Positions 1 through 11,996 are shown, numbered from the stretch's first letter. The stretch: DNA of 64,000 bases from Harmonia axyridis (GCF_914767665.1 NC_059502.1:29406812-29470811); one strand, 5' to 3'. A program made the numbers and translations. The notes: a model not told the origin generated them from the sequence alone.

Positions 1-285
1 ATGATGATCTGAATTTTCCTGAAGATTTCTGAAGAATTGTTTGACAAGAACCGACAAGAAATCATAAAGTGTAGTACTGTACCACAGTTTCTTTTTACAT
101 TTTTCTACCAGTGGTTCACCAAAGAAAGTTCTGGTGGAAAGAAGCGGCACCCTTCTAGAAAGAATATCACCCTGTAGATTTGCATTCAAAATTAGCATAT
201 CACATGATGAAAACTTAAGATTGGAATATATATGCCAAATTTAAATTAAATATCTTGTGTTGGGAAGGTGGTTACCCCCAGTACC
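1..285 (+). repeat. dispersed repeat 'R260', copy 1
   Basis: An AT-rich repeat of about 260 bp with no coding content that I recognise. It is closely matched in the same orientation at about 41372-41636 and in reverse at about 55738-55890; a short reverse piece of the family is also seen near 56935-56985. Shared blocks include TGAAGAATTGTTTGACAAGA near the start and GTAGATTTGCATTCAAAAT in the middle. The copy here is cut by the window edge, so its left end is unknown. No terminal repeat or target duplication was found. Confidence 0.6.
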
Positions 286-424
286 CAGCACTTACTCCGA
301 TGATAATACAGAAATTTCTTCTTCTGATAAATTATATTGCAATAGTGCGTAAAAAAATTCTAACGGATGAAGAATATTGAACGCTGATAAATAATGTTCC
401 TGCGTACGATCGACGAAAGATTTA

Positions 425-712
425 TCATTCCATCACATCACACGATACAGAGGGTGGTAGGGAATGCAAAGTTTCAGTATTACTTCGAAAACTAATCAGA
501 ATTACAAATAAACGCTCCTTGTCTTCCACGTCGAAATCGCCACTTTTGAAGCGTCGAAACCATCCGCGAACACTTGAATCATCGACACAACCTTCTCCAT
601 AAGCTTCCTGAAGCAACCGATGCGCCTCGGCAGCAGATTTCTTCAAATTGAACCAATAAAGTGAAACTTCCCGCAAATGACGTCGACTCGGCTCAAATTT
701 CGACATTTTCAC
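425..712 (-). pseudogene. mariner transposase N-terminal domain, truncated
   Basis: The 95-residue reading frame begins MSKFEPSRRHLREVSLYWFN at its second methionine. Residues about 5-65 match the paired helix-turn-helix DNA-binding domain of mariner transposases: basic and hydrophobic helices, AAEAHRLLQEAYGEG, then WFRRFKSGDFDVEDKER. After about residue 68 the frame runs into unrelated sequence, so the catalytic DDD domain is absent and no transposase activity is possible. The full-length protein is about 345 residues. The match to the family is clear; the exact subfamily is not. Confidence 0.75.
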
Positions 713-878
713 GATTTCAAAAATTTATGATGCGAAAAAATTTCAACTAATGTGTTAGTGTGGAATTGTTGACAGATGAATAAGCTTTGATTATGACATA
801 TGTAACCATTAAATACTCGCACAGTATTGGTGGCGCCATCTCTTACAAAAAACGGGAAAGACTTATTCACACACCTGA
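425..878 (-). mobile_element. mariner 5' fragment (terminal repeat plus start of transposase)
   Basis: On the minus strand the fragment opens at 878 with a mariner-like end, TCAGGTGTGTGAATAAGTC, immediately inside a TA dinucleotide (879-880). A short 5' leader follows, then the transposase start at 712. The element is lost after about 95 codons, so the 3' part and the second terminal repeat are missing. Mariners are about 1.3 kb cut-and-paste elements that duplicate TA. This is a dead remnant. Confidence 0.75.
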
Positions 879-880
879 TA

Positions 881-1347
881 TATATATATATAGACATTGG
901 GTATGGGCGGTATGGCACTAGAGGTGTCATCTCTAAGCTTGGCCGAAACTCATTGAGTGGAGTTGTGCATTGTAGCAGATCGTCACTAGTTTTCTTCTAT
1001 CAAAAGGCCTAGAAATGTACATTCATGAAGTATGATAGGGTTTTCCAATAGGAATTATACAATATAACAGAACACCTGAACTCCGTCCTGTGATTGAAAT
1101 TAATTATATTTTATTTTCATACGATTAGAATAGGATATACATTTATTCACCAATAATAACTGTACAAACAATGGAAATGACAAAATTCACACAAGAGAAT
1201 TCATACATATGTGTGTATAATACAAAATGAAATCAATATTCAATGTTACTGCTCAAAAATTTGTAAACAGAGTATAGTTCTAGTCGTAGCCACAAGCTGT
1301 AGATCACACCTTTTGAAAATAATTGAAGTAATTTGGTTGCAAGTTTT
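881..1347. other. intergenic, nothing recognised
   Basis: AT-rich sequence with a short TA dinucleotide run near 880-892. Short open frames on both strands look random and show no family resemblance. Confidence 0.5.
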
Positions 1348-1740
1348 TCATTTAGTTTCAAGTACATATATGTACAATTCCTCTGAGAGATGAACAATGT
1401 TGCGGTAACGTAAAGAATTGATGTCTAGTCCTATATGCATTACTCTTCCTGAACTCGTCGAAAAGACTTTAATTTCGGAACAGGAATTGCAAACATTTAT
1501 AAGTGTAGGCATGTTATTTTCTCTGAATATTCCACGGCAGGATTTGCGGTACCTCAAGCCAAAGAGAGCCCTAACAGCCATCTTCTGAAGGTGAAAGATG
1601 GACGTCACATGCCGACCATTCCTCCAGAACATAAAACCATAGCTCATTACCGACTGAAAGTTGGAAAAATAAATTGCTTTCAAAAATTCAAGGCTTAGTT
1701 CTGATTTCAATACGCGCAGAACAAATACTGTCTTGCTCAA
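1348..1740 (-). pseudogene. jockey-type LINE reverse transcriptase, C-terminal fragment
   Basis: A 130-residue open frame. Residues about 20-75 match the segment downstream of the catalytic core in jockey-like reverse transcriptases: YFSNFQSVMSYGFMFWRNG, then the conserved block HLQKMAVRALFGLRYRKSCRG. The catalytic FADD or YADD box lies upstream and is missing, so this is a 5'-truncated or decayed LINE copy. The last third (about residues 80-130) is not recognisable. The same block occurs in the LINE fragments at 30743-31816, 32091-33247 and 23586-24277, but the four differ enough to be separate families or old copies. Confidence 0.7.
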
Positions 1741-2886
1741 TTTTTCACTAGTTTATCATTTTGCTTCAAATATTCCAGTTATTGTCAAAAAAGATCTACT
1801 GATATTATTATTGATAATTAAAAATGGTTATAATGGCGATACTGCGTATTATCTTTTGACATTTTTTATCTCATTTGTGTTTAGAAGTTTATGCCATTTA
1901 ATCATGAAAATTCAAAAATGTTCAGAAATCGTTATATTCTTTGTGCTCTTTTGTGAATACTGAGATATATTCGAAAAGAATTCGATAAAAATTCTTCCTG
2001 TAAGTACTTCTATAAATGTTCACGAACAGGAAAACAACATTCTGAACTACCCTCGCGACATTCAAAAAATCAAAATCCATACCTAGACAAAAATTTACGA
2101 CCGGATGGACGGACAAATGGACATAATTGAATTTAATTGCATCATCAGTGAGTCGAAACTTATCGTTTGGGATCATTTCTGACTCAAAAATACATTATCG
2201 TGATGAATGAGTGTTAAAAGGGAAGGATGAAAGATGAGATGAAATAACTGAAAAACCATGAATAAAAAGCCTGAAATATTCTTATCCAAAATGACTGACA
2301 GAATGCACGAAACATTTTTTCTAACAATTGCATAGATATGTATGAACCTATACCACTCTAATGTTCTTTTCTTTGCAGATTGTTCGTGGATCTTATAGTA
2401 TGGCTACATTCATGATGAATTTAGCCAGTAGGAAATGAAACAAGAACTACATGTCAAAGTGCCTTATGTAGCAAAAAAACCTAACCTAACACTTCACAGA
2501 TCTACACGAAACAAGAAATTTAAAAAATTTAAAACCACAGTCTGCAAATCGTTGTTAGAATACTTGATAGGGGATGGTGGGCCAACTGAGACACCTTAAG
2601 TTCAATTCTTCAATAATACGAATAAAACAATTATTCATTCTTCGTGAAAATTATCTTCTTATGATCCATTATGATAAACGCATATTTTGTTTTTCTCTTC
2701 ATCTGATTTTAATGGTGGTTTGGCCGGTTAGTTTCTTTCTTAGATTTTTTTTTCTCATTCGAAGATTTTGGTTCAGCCCTATTAAATAATAATAATGAAG
2801 AACTTTTCTTGAATAGAAATTTGATTACAGTTGTTTTAACATTTATATGTAGAGGGCGAGGTTCAGTTCGTTCTGAGTATTTCATA
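1741..2886. other. intergenic, nothing recognised
   Basis: AT-rich sequence with homopolymer runs. Small open frames on both strands look random. Two adjacent telomere-like CCTAA units occur near 2480 but are too short to call. Confidence 0.5.
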
Positions 2887-2894
2887 CCCCAAAC

Positions 2895-3070
2895 CAGTGG
2901 CGTACCCAGACATAAGCCTTAGGGGGATAAAAAAAAAAGTTTTCTAAAGAATTTTGCTTACTCATATCTAATAAGATATATGATATATGAGGTTGATACA
3001 TATAATGGATATTCCTCCTGGGGGGGGATATATCCCCCTTATCCCCCCCCCCCCCTTGGGTACGTCACTG
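2895..3070. mobile_element. hAT-type miniature element (176 bp)
   Basis: The left end reads CAGTGGCGTACCCAGAC and the right end is its imperfect reverse complement (TTGGGTACGTCACTG), a typical hAT terminal pattern beginning CAG. It is flanked by an 8-bp near-duplication, CCCCAAAC (2887-2894) and TCCCAAAC (3071-3078), 7 of 8 matching, as expected for hAT insertion. The interior is G/C homopolymer tracts around a short AT core with no coding capacity. It would depend on a transposase encoded elsewhere. Confidence 0.75.
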
Positions 3071-3078
3071 TCCCAAAC

Positions 3079-4150
3079 GTCTGTTCAACTAACCCTACAT
3101 GAACTCAATAATTACATATGACGCCAAAAATAAAGAAAATCAATTTGAAAGGTGCAAAAGAGAAAACAGAAAGAAAACAAAATTCAAAGTTCAGAATTAT
3201 ACCCATATCCTGGAAATATCAACGAATTATATCCAGTTTTCAATCTTTATTTCCACCTACTTATCCACTCAGAATTTCCAGCACCATCTTTCTGAATTTT
3301 TTCTTAGAGTAATATTAATCAATGCTCGTGTAGTCTCCCTTTGACTGCTTTGTTTTTGCTTTTTTTTTCGAGTTGGTCTTTCTAGGGTAAATATTAGTGA
3401 TTTCTTTAGAACTCAAGATTCACTTGCCCCAATCTGAACTGAAATTAATGTTTTCAAAAAAAGTTGGATGTTGTATGATGTACACCATGAAATATATAGG
3501 ATTTCCCTTCATGCAAATTATGAAAAATCTCTATTTAATTAATTCATCTGAAATATAACAGAGCAAGAGTTGTATTACGATTAATTTCCATATTAACTAT
3601 TTTACTATTTGTCAGTAGTTGATACACTCGTGGACTGTATTCATTTTTGCCAGATATAAAGCCAGTCATAAGAGATATTGCTAAAGACGCACTTGCTCCC
3701 TATGGCTCACTTACCCAACTCTCCCCTATATTTGATGTAATTAACCACTAGATAATGTGGGTGGATGTTCATTATCCATGTCATATGCAACACTTAATAT
3801 ATGTATAAGAAATCATAGGTTACAATTAATAATTCTTCACTCTCCCATCATTTTTGCACTTTTGAATATCAAAATGACACTTCTAACATAAACCATTTCC
3901 TTTTTTTTATTCGGTACAATCGCGGACCTTATAAATATAAAAATGTATCCTGAAAAATCGAAAAATATGCGTGGGCACTCACAAGGGTGAAAGATTGGAT
4001 ATGAACTAGAATGGTTGAAGACAGGTTGGATGTATTGGCATTAATGCATATACATAGAACCATTTGCAGCAGTCTTAATGTTGAAAGATACGATAGTCAA
4101 AAAAATACGAGACTAGAATTTTTAATATTTGATGATATGTCTTAATTTAA
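3079..4150. other. intergenic, nothing recognised
   Basis: AT-rich sequence. Two overlapping short open frames near 3099-3344 are lysine-rich and show no family resemblance. Confidence 0.5.
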
Positions 4151-4394
4151 TAGGTGTAGTAAAAAGGAATTCATTATTTGTTCAATAGATGGCTTTAGTT
4201 ATCTGTATCTTGCGTTGTACAAGTCCGATCGGGTTGCACAATGGCGTTAAAAAGATGAGATTTCGCACTACAAAAGCATTTTGACGTTTTTGTGATGAGT
4301 TGACTCAATTAAGTTTGAGCGCGCCACAATGATGGATACTAGAAAAAGAAAATACCCTATATTTTATAGTTTTTCTTAGATAAAGACAAAAATA

Positions 4395-7300
4395 TGGGCG
4401 TAGGGAAGTAGCGACCCCACCGCCCAAGAACTAACAACTCTTGCAATCAGCCCACCGAGTGGTCGCCGGTAAAAGCGACTCCCCTTAGAATTGCCAACAG
4501 CTTCTTATCGAAGGTGGAAGAACAACTAAGGTTTGGGGCACTCTCTTGTCCCTGAGGTGAGAAATCACCTCAAAAGGTGGAAGAACTAAGAATTGTCAAC
4601 GGCATGGGAATGCAGAAAGCCACGGGAAACTACTGCATTAAAGATCTACGTAGATATCCCCAGGACATCATTTGTCCACTCTCTTCATCATGGTAAGGAA
4701 ATCAAGAAATATGGCCCTCAGTCCCGGGCAGGTGTTAAATCACCAGAGGGTGCTAAGAATCCCCCGGCTTAACATGATGAAAAAACGCATAGGTACATGG
4801 AACACTCGAACATTATTTGAATCTGGAAAACTAGACAATGCCATCCAAGAAATGACTAGACTTAGACTAGACATATCAGGCGTAAGTGATACCAGGTGGC
4901 CAGGTAGTGGCATATGTCAAAAGAACGGTGCAGTATTTTACTACGCGGGCAATGACGACCCTAATCACCGAAACGGAGTAGGATTCATTTTGACTGATGA
5001 AATGAACAAATCCGTTAGAAATGTGGTGGCGTGTTCTGACAGGATAATGCTCCTTCAACTAAGCGCAAGACCTGTCAACATAAACCTGATACAGGTATAT
5101 GCGCCTACATCAGATAAGCCCGATGCGGAGGTCGAGCAATTCTACGAGCAAATCCAGGAGGTCAAGAGGTCACTGAAACCACAGGAGATCATCATGGTTA
5201 TGGGTGATTTTAATGCGAAGGTTGGAAAGGGCTCTGTCGCGGGAGTGTCTGGTTCTTTTGGACTAGGAGAAAGGAATGAACGTGGAGACACACTAATCCG
5301 TTTGTGTCGTGAAGAAAATTTAATGATCAAGAACACATACTTTAAACTCCCCCCACGACGTCTTTACACTTGGAAATCGCCAGGGGATCGATACAGAAAC
5401 CAAATTGATTTTTTCCTGGTTAATCAGAGATTTCAGAACAGCATAACTCACGTAATAACATATCCAGGCGCAGATATCGGATCTGACCACAACCCACTTG
5501 TCGCTAACATCAGCTTGCGATGCAAACTGCTGAAAAAACCAACAAAAAAGAGAAAACCTGATATAGGAAAAACGCATGAGCCGAATATACGCGAAAATTT
5601 GAAACAGGAGCTCAACAGATTGTGTCTGATATCTGACCCCACAACAGAAGAGAACCCCAACGACATCTGGACAAAATTAAGAGCAAACATTGAAGCAGCC
5701 ACTGAATCCATAATAGGTTATGAGGAGACGACAAAACACAAACCGTGGATGACAAAGGAGATTCTGAGCCTAATGGAAATCCGACGCCTTGCCAAAAACC
5801 ATCAAGACCGTTATAAAGAAATTAATCGCATTATAAGACAGAAAATTAAAGAGGCGAAAGAACTATGGATCGCCAAAGAATGCGAAGAGGCAGAGAGCCT
5901 GCATATACTTCATGATAGTTTCAACTTCCACAAGAAATCAAGACAAATCACAGGAACAAGAAGGAAGACTCCGCTGTCAGCCCTCCATAACGAACACGGA
6001 AAACTAATTCTAGAGGAAGGAGAACTGACAGAAACATGGAAGAAATACGCCTCAACTCTGTTTGATGACAACAGGGATAATTTAACAACAATAACACACC
6101 AATTAGACGGGCCGGAAATACTTGAAGCTGAGGTAAGGAAAGCCTTGAACACAATGAAAAACAATAGGTGCCCAGGACACGACAACGTCTATGCGGAAGT
6201 TCTGAAGCAAGTCAATACAAAACAGCTTACGTACCTATTTAACAAAATCTACGTATCAGGACATATTCCAACTGATTGGCTGAAATCAACCTTCGTCGCT
6301 ATTCCAAAGAAGAATAACCCTAAGCAATGTGAAGATTTTAGGCTTATTAGCCTGTTGAGTCATGCACTAAAAGTATTCCTGCGCATAATACACGCCAGAA
6401 TATACAGTAAATGCGAGGAAATGAGCGGGGAAACACAATTTGGATTTGTGAGAGGATTGGGAACGAGAGAAGCACTATTCTCGATGAAACTTCTCATACA
6501 GAAATGCTATGACCAACAGCAAAGTGTGTTTGTCTCCTTCATCGATTACCAACGCGCATTTGACAATGTAAAACATGACCTGTTACTGCGGAGACTGGGT
6601 GAGATTGGTGTCGAGGAAAAGAATATCCAAATAATTAGACAGCTGTACCAAACGGCTGAAATTAAAATTAACAACACACTGTCAACGGAATCCTTCACAA
6701 TCCTTAAGGGTGTCAGAGAGGGATGTATCTTGTCTCCAATCTTGTTCAATATTTATGTAGAAAAGATTTTTCAACTGGCATTAGAAGATGAAACAAGAGG
6801 TATAAAGATCAACGGAAAACCTATTACCAATATCCGATACGCTGACGACACCGCCATTCTAGCAAATAGCATAGAAGATCTGCAGATTCTACTCAACAAG
6901 CTTAACGAGGTAGGCACTGCATTTGCTTTGAACATTAAAACCAAAACGAAAATGATGATTGTCAGCCGAAAAGATATAAAAGACACTACTCTATCATCAA
7001 ATGGCGAAGATATCGAACGAGTAGTTCGATTTAAATACTTGGGCGCTGTGGTTAACGAAAAATGGGACTGCGATGAGGAGGTCAAGCTAAGGATTGGAAT
7101 GGCAAAGGAAACTTTTTCAAAACTTAAGAATCTCCTGCTTCAGAGGACTCTACCACTTGAACTACGTCTGCGAGTTGTTCATTGCTACGTGTGGCCAGTG
7201 CTCCTATATGGGTCAGAAACATGGTCTCTGAAAGTCAAATCCCTTAACCGCATAGAAGCATTTGAGATGTGGACGTTGCGCAGATTGTTACGAATACCTT

Positions 7301-7647
7301 GGACTGACCATCTGACAAATCAGGAGGTATTGAGACGAGCCGGAGTGGAGAAAGACAACTGCTGAACATCGTAAGGCAGAAAAAGGTGTCTTACTTGGGA
7401 CATATCCTACGAGGAGACCGTTACTCTATCCCTAAACTTATTATCCAGGGTAAAATAGAGGGAAGGAGAGGCCCCGGAAGAAAACAACACTCTTGGCTGC
7501 GAAATATTAGAGATTGGTGTAGAGTCCAGGATGCAGAGACGTTATTCCGAATGGCGGAGAACAACATGCTAACTTTGGCAGCCATTAATTGAAGAGATGG
7601 GACATTGACCCCAACGTACAAGCTGTATATGGGACCGGAAGAAGAAG
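4395..7647 (+). mobile_element. RTE-type LINE, nearly complete, with 13-bp target duplication
   Basis: This non-LTR retrotransposon has a roughly 280-bp 5' leader, one endonuclease/reverse transcriptase gene, and a short GAA-rich tail (7639-7647). It is flanked by an exact 13-bp direct repeat, AAAGACAAAAATA, at 4382-4394 and 7648-7660. That defines both ends and indicates target-primed insertion. The target was a mariner copy whose two halves still read across the site. The base composition is clearly richer in G+C than the flanks. A single frameshift near the 3' end of the gene is the only obvious lesion. Confidence 0.85.
4672..7592 (+). pseudogene. LINE endonuclease-reverse transcriptase (RTE group), one frameshift
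   Basis: A continuous 897-residue frame (4672-7365) is followed by a 68-residue frame (7386-7592) shifted by one base. The N-terminal part is an apurinic/apyrimidinic-like endonuclease: TWNTRTLFESGKLD near residue 43, GDFNAKVG with Asp179, and SDHNPL with Asp272 and His273. The central part is the reverse transcriptase: FIDYQRAFDNV with catalytic Asp625 and RYADDTAI with Asp725 and Asp726. The C-terminus (YLGAVVNEKWD, LLYGSETWSL, EMWTLRRLLRIPWTD) continues into the shifted frame as SYLGHILRGD and GRRGPGRKQHSWL, as in RTE-type proteins. The break fits loss of one base in the A run near 7353-7355. All visible catalytic residues are intact, so the copy is young. Confidence 0.85.
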
Positions 7648-7660
7648 AAAGACAAAAATA

Positions 7661-8012
7661 CCAGTCAGGCGGCTGAAAATGTAAATAGTGTTTTTGCCTT
7701 TATACTGTAATAGCCAATCACGTGCAGTTTTGGTTTCGTCGATTCCGTTCCGGTAATTTCGATGTCAAAGATGCACCACGCACTGAAAGGCCACTGGCCA
7801 ATTGACATGGATCAAAATCGCCCTATTTTTGAAACGCTTAGTACCTGGTGGTGAAAAGTGGATCATTTATGACAACGTCAAGCAAAAACGGTCGTGGTCG
7901 AAACGCGATGAGCCTTCGGAAACGGCCAGGAAGGTTTTGCTATGTATTAAGTGAGATTGGCAGGGAATTATCTACCAAGAGCTGTTCACCTAAAGCACAA
8001 CTGTGTTAACTA
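7661..8012 (+). pseudogene. mariner transposase fragment (3' half of the split copy)
   Basis: Translated in its several frames, this stretch gives FRCQRCTTH-like remnants of the helix-turn-helix domain and then the catalytic-domain block KWIIYDNVKQKRSWSKRDEP and RKVLLCIK with DWQGIIYQELFT. Stops and at least two frame changes break it. The region between the DNA-binding domain and the catalytic block is deleted. The first catalytic Asp (expected just before KWI) is not present. Confidence 0.7.
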
Positions 8013-8280
8013 TGGTAATTGAAGCCCTGTTATTTATGAAATAATAATGGATTTCTTTTTACTACACCTTATACTTTCTTGCGCCTGGGTTTTCTTATGA
8101 AATAAATTTACGGAATATATTTATGGAATATTTGAAATTTTTCCTTGTTTTTGTCCTACAAAAATTTTGGAAACTGAATGTGATATGATTTACTAAAATC
8201 CATTTTTCTATAAAAAAAACACTTGACCAACAAAAAATCCGCTATTTTGGTAACCTATATGAGCCGTGACTTTCTATGCG

Positions 8281-8297
8281 CCCCCCCCCCCCCCCCC
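8281..8297. repeat. poly-C tract
   Basis: Seventeen consecutive C residues. The sequence downstream (GTCTGGATCCGCCCCTG) resembles the decayed end of a hAT-like miniature element of the kind seen at 2895-3070. Confidence 0.6.
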
Positions 8298-8404
8298 TCA
8301 AACATCGTCTGGATCCGCCCCTGCCTACTTCATGACGTATGAAAACGACTAATTTTATTTTGTCCCCTTATAGCTTTGAACCCCCAAAACCCCCGCCCTT
8401 ACTA

Positions 8405-8850
8405 CGCCCGTGGCAACCTCATATATTCAATTATTTTCAACTTATAAGAGAAAATTGAAAAATGGCTTGAAATGAAAAGTTCTCATAACTTCTTAATTAC
8501 TGGTTTTATCAACATATAACAAAAACGGTCTACAGCCGCTTTTTTCCGTGTAATCGTTTGTTATATATTGCGATCAGTTTTGAATTTATAATACAATGTT
8601 GTGTTTCTAAGTGACCATAAATATATATAACAATTGAAATCACTCAAAGTTTTCCTTTTCAAAATATATTACATGATATAAAATTTTTTCATCAAACTAC
8701 AAAAATCATCAAAAATTTCATTTTCACATGGCAAATGGACCAAGTTCCTATCTAAGATGATCTGTGAACTTCAGGTAATTGAAATATTCAGTGGCCACCA
8801 AGATCTCCGGGTTTAACACCGTTAGGTTTTTCAACATTTCAACATTTTTG
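8405..8850. mobile_element. decayed foldback element of family B, with transposase trace
   Basis: This region shares blocks with 20820-21390 and 41970-42470, notably AATGAAAAGTTCTCATAACT and a CAGTGGCCACCAA block near 8793. In this copy the second block reads in one frame as IQWPPRSPGLTPLGF. That matches the conserved stretch around the third catalytic acid of IS630/Tc1/mariner transposases (WPPRSPDLTPLDF), with both Asp positions changed to Gly. The arms are too degraded to define ends. Confidence 0.5.
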
Positions 8851-8859
8851 AATGATAAT

Positions 8860-9298
8860 TATTGACCTTAAAATGTGACCGTTCTACGGTTAAGTCACCA
8901 CTATCGGCTATGGAGATCGGATATGGTAGGTGTAGGTGTATTTGGCAGGCATCAGTTAGTGCTAAACTGATGATTCCATCAGATATCCCGGGATTAGACA
9001 CCGTACACCGTGATCCTCTAAGAAAGTGCGTACCTTTAAAATTGGCTCAGAACGCCACAATGATGATCGCAATAATTATGAACTAGAATTAGATGAAATG
9101 GCTCATTTTAAAGTTTCAAAATTTATATATACGATTGTTCATAAAAAGAGCACAAATATTAAGAACTTTTTTAAAAAACTATAACTGTTAAAAACAAAAC
9201 AATTTGATGCAATCACTACACAACCAAATATACATAAAAATGTGTATATTTTGACGCAAGATTGGTGCTGTACCTATTCCAGCAATAGTTTATGTACA
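8860..9298. other. intergenic, nothing recognised
   Basis: A short open frame (8862-9086, 74 codons) shows no family resemblance. The rest is AT-rich. Confidence 0.4.
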
Positions 9299-9300
9299 TA

Positions 9301-10460
9301 CAGTGCATCCCATTTTGGGTGAGACAGCCAGGTTTCTCGCTTGTTATTTAAGATAGAGCCTTGCGGTTTTCACGTTCCTGTCCTACTTTTTCGTGAAACT
9401 CAAGTTGGTCTAATCAGATTTTGCATAACTGTTTCCGTTCAAGAGATACAGGGCGATTTTGGAAATTGATACTTTTCGGACCCCTCCTTTATCTCCGAAG
9501 TTAGTAGAAATAATGCTGAGGTAAAAACTACATCTGAATCAGAATTCTGCGTAGAATCCAGTGGCGTACTCAATTTTTTTTTTCGGGGTATGGTTTTAAA
9601 GATTCAACACAAACCTATATTTTTTTTAATGAAACACCCTGTATATTATTACTTCGTTGGATTCGTAATTTTTTTTCCTTCAAAATGATGTATGATACTA
9701 TGTAGGTAGGATGTTCATAAATATAAAAAAACACTAAAACATCAAATAATGATGGTTTTTTTGTTAATGGGCAATGGATTTCCCATTTAAAAAAAGAATC
9801 AATAATAATAATGCATTGCGATGACAGCTAGGTCAGATTGGTTTTTTCTTTCCAATGCTTGCTTGATAAAACAATGCTGCCAAATGCATAGTAGCCATAA
9901 TAACAACAAGAATGTTTGTATCATCAATGACCTACTACTTTTTGAAAATCAAAAGTAATAATCCTCTTATTGAAACTTGGGAAATTCATGACCCATTAAC
10001 AAAAAAACCATCATTATTTGATGTTTTAGTGTTTTTTATATTTCTGAACGTCATACCTACATAGTATCATACATCATTTCGAACGAAAAAAATTACGAAT
10101 CCAACGAAGTAATAATATGCAGGGTGTTCCATTAAAAAAATATAGGTTTGTGTTGAATCTTCAAAACCATACGCCGAAAAAAAAATTGAGTACACCACTG
10201 GATTCTACGCAGAATTCTGATTCAGATGTAGTTTTTACCTCAGCATTATTTCCACTAACTTCGGAGATAAAGGAGGGGTCCGAAAAGTATCAATTTTTTG
10301 AAAATCACCCTGTATCTCTTGAACGGAAACAGTTATGCAAAATCTGGTTAGACCAACTTGAGTTTCACGAAAAAGTAGGACAGGAACGTGAAAACCGCAA
10401 GGCTCTATCTTAAATAACAAGCGAGAAACCTGGCTGTCTCGCCCAAAATGGGATGCACTG
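9301..10460. mobile_element. long inverted-repeat (foldback) element, 1160 bp, TA-flanked
   Basis: The left arm begins CAGTGCATCCCATTTTGGG at 9301. The right arm is its near-perfect inverse and ends CCAAAATGGGATGCACTG at 10460. The arms are about 490 bp each and the spacer is about 180 bp. TA flanks both ends (9299-9300 and 10461-10462). The open frame at 10117-10413 is only the right arm read through and shows no family resemblance. The ends and the TA duplication suggest a non-autonomous Tc1/mariner-superfamily element. Its right TA is shared with the neighbouring foldback. Confidence 0.8.
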
Positions 10461-10462
10461 TA

Positions 10463-11994
10463 CAGGGTGGGCAAATTTCGATGTTTTAGCACTACAACTT
10501 TTGAACCAGAGGAGATAGACAAAATCTGATACCCACTTCTCGATCTCTTTTTCTAAGAAACTAACAAGGGTAGTATTCATTTTTGGCCACCTTCTTTTGT
10601 TTTCGAGTTATAAGCGAAAATTGGAAAAATGGCGATATCGAAAAACATTTATATCTCCGCTAATACTGAGGATAAAGCTCTGAAATTAAAACATTATACA
10701 GGCACTTTTTTACGTAGAATCCAGTGGCGTGCTCGTATTTTCAAAAGGGTTTTTAATTACGAAGCTATGACCCAAAGTTATGTTTTTTCAAATGGAAACA
10801 CTAGATTTCTGTGCCATTTTTTGACAGCTTAATTTTTCCTGATTTCAAAAATATATAACATCGTATAATTCGTATCAAAATAAATAACAGAAAATGGTCA
10901 AAAACCTTTTTTTACTTAAGAGTCTCAATATTTCTATGGTTTCAACTGTTGTTGAGCCTTTCTATAACAAGAGCAGTGTCCTTCGGTCAATCTGATTATT
11001 TCTGTGCTTTTCACTTATTTCTACAAAATTCGAATCTATATTTATTTTATACAAATAGTTTCGAAAAGATAAACGAACTTGGAAAAAGTTTCCTAGGTAG
11101 CTTGAACACAGTTTCAAATATTCATCTATTGAAATATCGAGAAGAGGTGTCGACTGTGCATTGTGCAATTGTTATCATTATTAGGTTAAATATTATTTCT
11201 TGTTTGTCCCTTCGTAATTGAAAGTTCAATCATATATGCATTGTTTCATATGCTGTTTAAAATGGATTGGTACTTGTGCGTATTGATTCTGGAGACCTAT
11301 GTAAATAATCTCCTGATACATGCATCTCAATACAACTCTTTCGATTGAAAAATTCGATCTTGGGGTTTCTTCGTTATTTCCAAATCAAGTTTTAGATAAA
11401 AAATTTATAAAACATATCTAGATTCGAATTTTGTAGAAATAAGTGAAAAGCATAGAAATAATCAGATTGACGGAAGGACACTGCTCTTGTTATAGAAAGC
11501 TCAATTTTTCTGTGTTCATCAACAGTTGAAACCATAGAAATATTGAGACTCTTTTTTGGCCATTTTCTATTATTTATATTGATCCAAATCATACGATGTT
11601 ATATATTTTTGAAATCAGGAAAAATCAAGCTTTCAGAAAATGACACAAAAATCTAGTGTTCCCATTCGAAAAAACATAACTTTGGGTCATAGCTTCGTAA
11701 TTAAAAACCCTTTTGGAAATACGAGCACGCCACTGGATTCTACGTAAAAAAGTGCCTGTATAATGTTTTAATTTCAGAGCTCTATCATCAGTATTAGCGG
11801 AGATATAAATGTTTTTCGATATCGCCATTTTTCCAATTTTCGCTTATAACTCGAAAACAAAATAAGGTGGCCAAAACTGAATACTACCCTTGTTAGTTTC
11901 TCAGAAAAAGAGATCGAGAAGTGGGTATCAGATTTTGTCTATCTCCTCTGGTTCAAAAGTTGTAGTGCTAAAACATCGAAATTTGCCCACCCTG
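10463..11994. mobile_element. foldback element 'CAGGGTGGGC', copy 1 (1532 bp)
   Basis: Arms of about 590 bp, 10463-11050 and 11400-11994, are nearly perfect inverses. The termini are CAGGGTGGGCAAATTTCG and its complement, flanked by TA (10461-10462 and 11995-11996). The roughly 350-bp centre is shared, in the same orientation, with the copy at 48598-50147, so the centre belongs to the element. Open frames inside are arm read-through (for example MAISKNIYISANT on both strands) and encode nothing recognisable. It probably moves with a transposase supplied in trans. Confidence 0.85.
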
Positions 11995-11996
11995 TA

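Larger units (their letters stand above)
4153..8069 (+). mobile_element. internally deleted mariner, split by a LINE insertion
   Basis: Inverted ends: the left reads GGTGTAGTAAAAAGGAATTC from 4153, and the reverse complement of the right end (to about 8068) reads GGTGTAGTAAAAAGAAATCC. A TA precedes the left end; the right flank reads TTATA, so the outermost bases have drifted. Without the LINE the element is about 650 bp, half the usual 1.3 kb. The left part has a transposase start near 4329 followed by a stop. The right part (7661-8010) decodes in several frames to a mariner transposase, including WIIYDNVKQKRSWSKRDEP and LLCIK-DWQGIIYQEL. It is non-functional. Confidence 0.7.

Noticed and set aside
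4876..7085. Several minus-strand frames over the LINE gene
   Set aside because: Shadows of the sense frame, with no family resemblance.
10117..10413. 98-codon open frame inside a foldback arm
   Set aside because: It follows the inverted arm exactly, its inverse frame also exists on the other arm, and it resembles no protein family.
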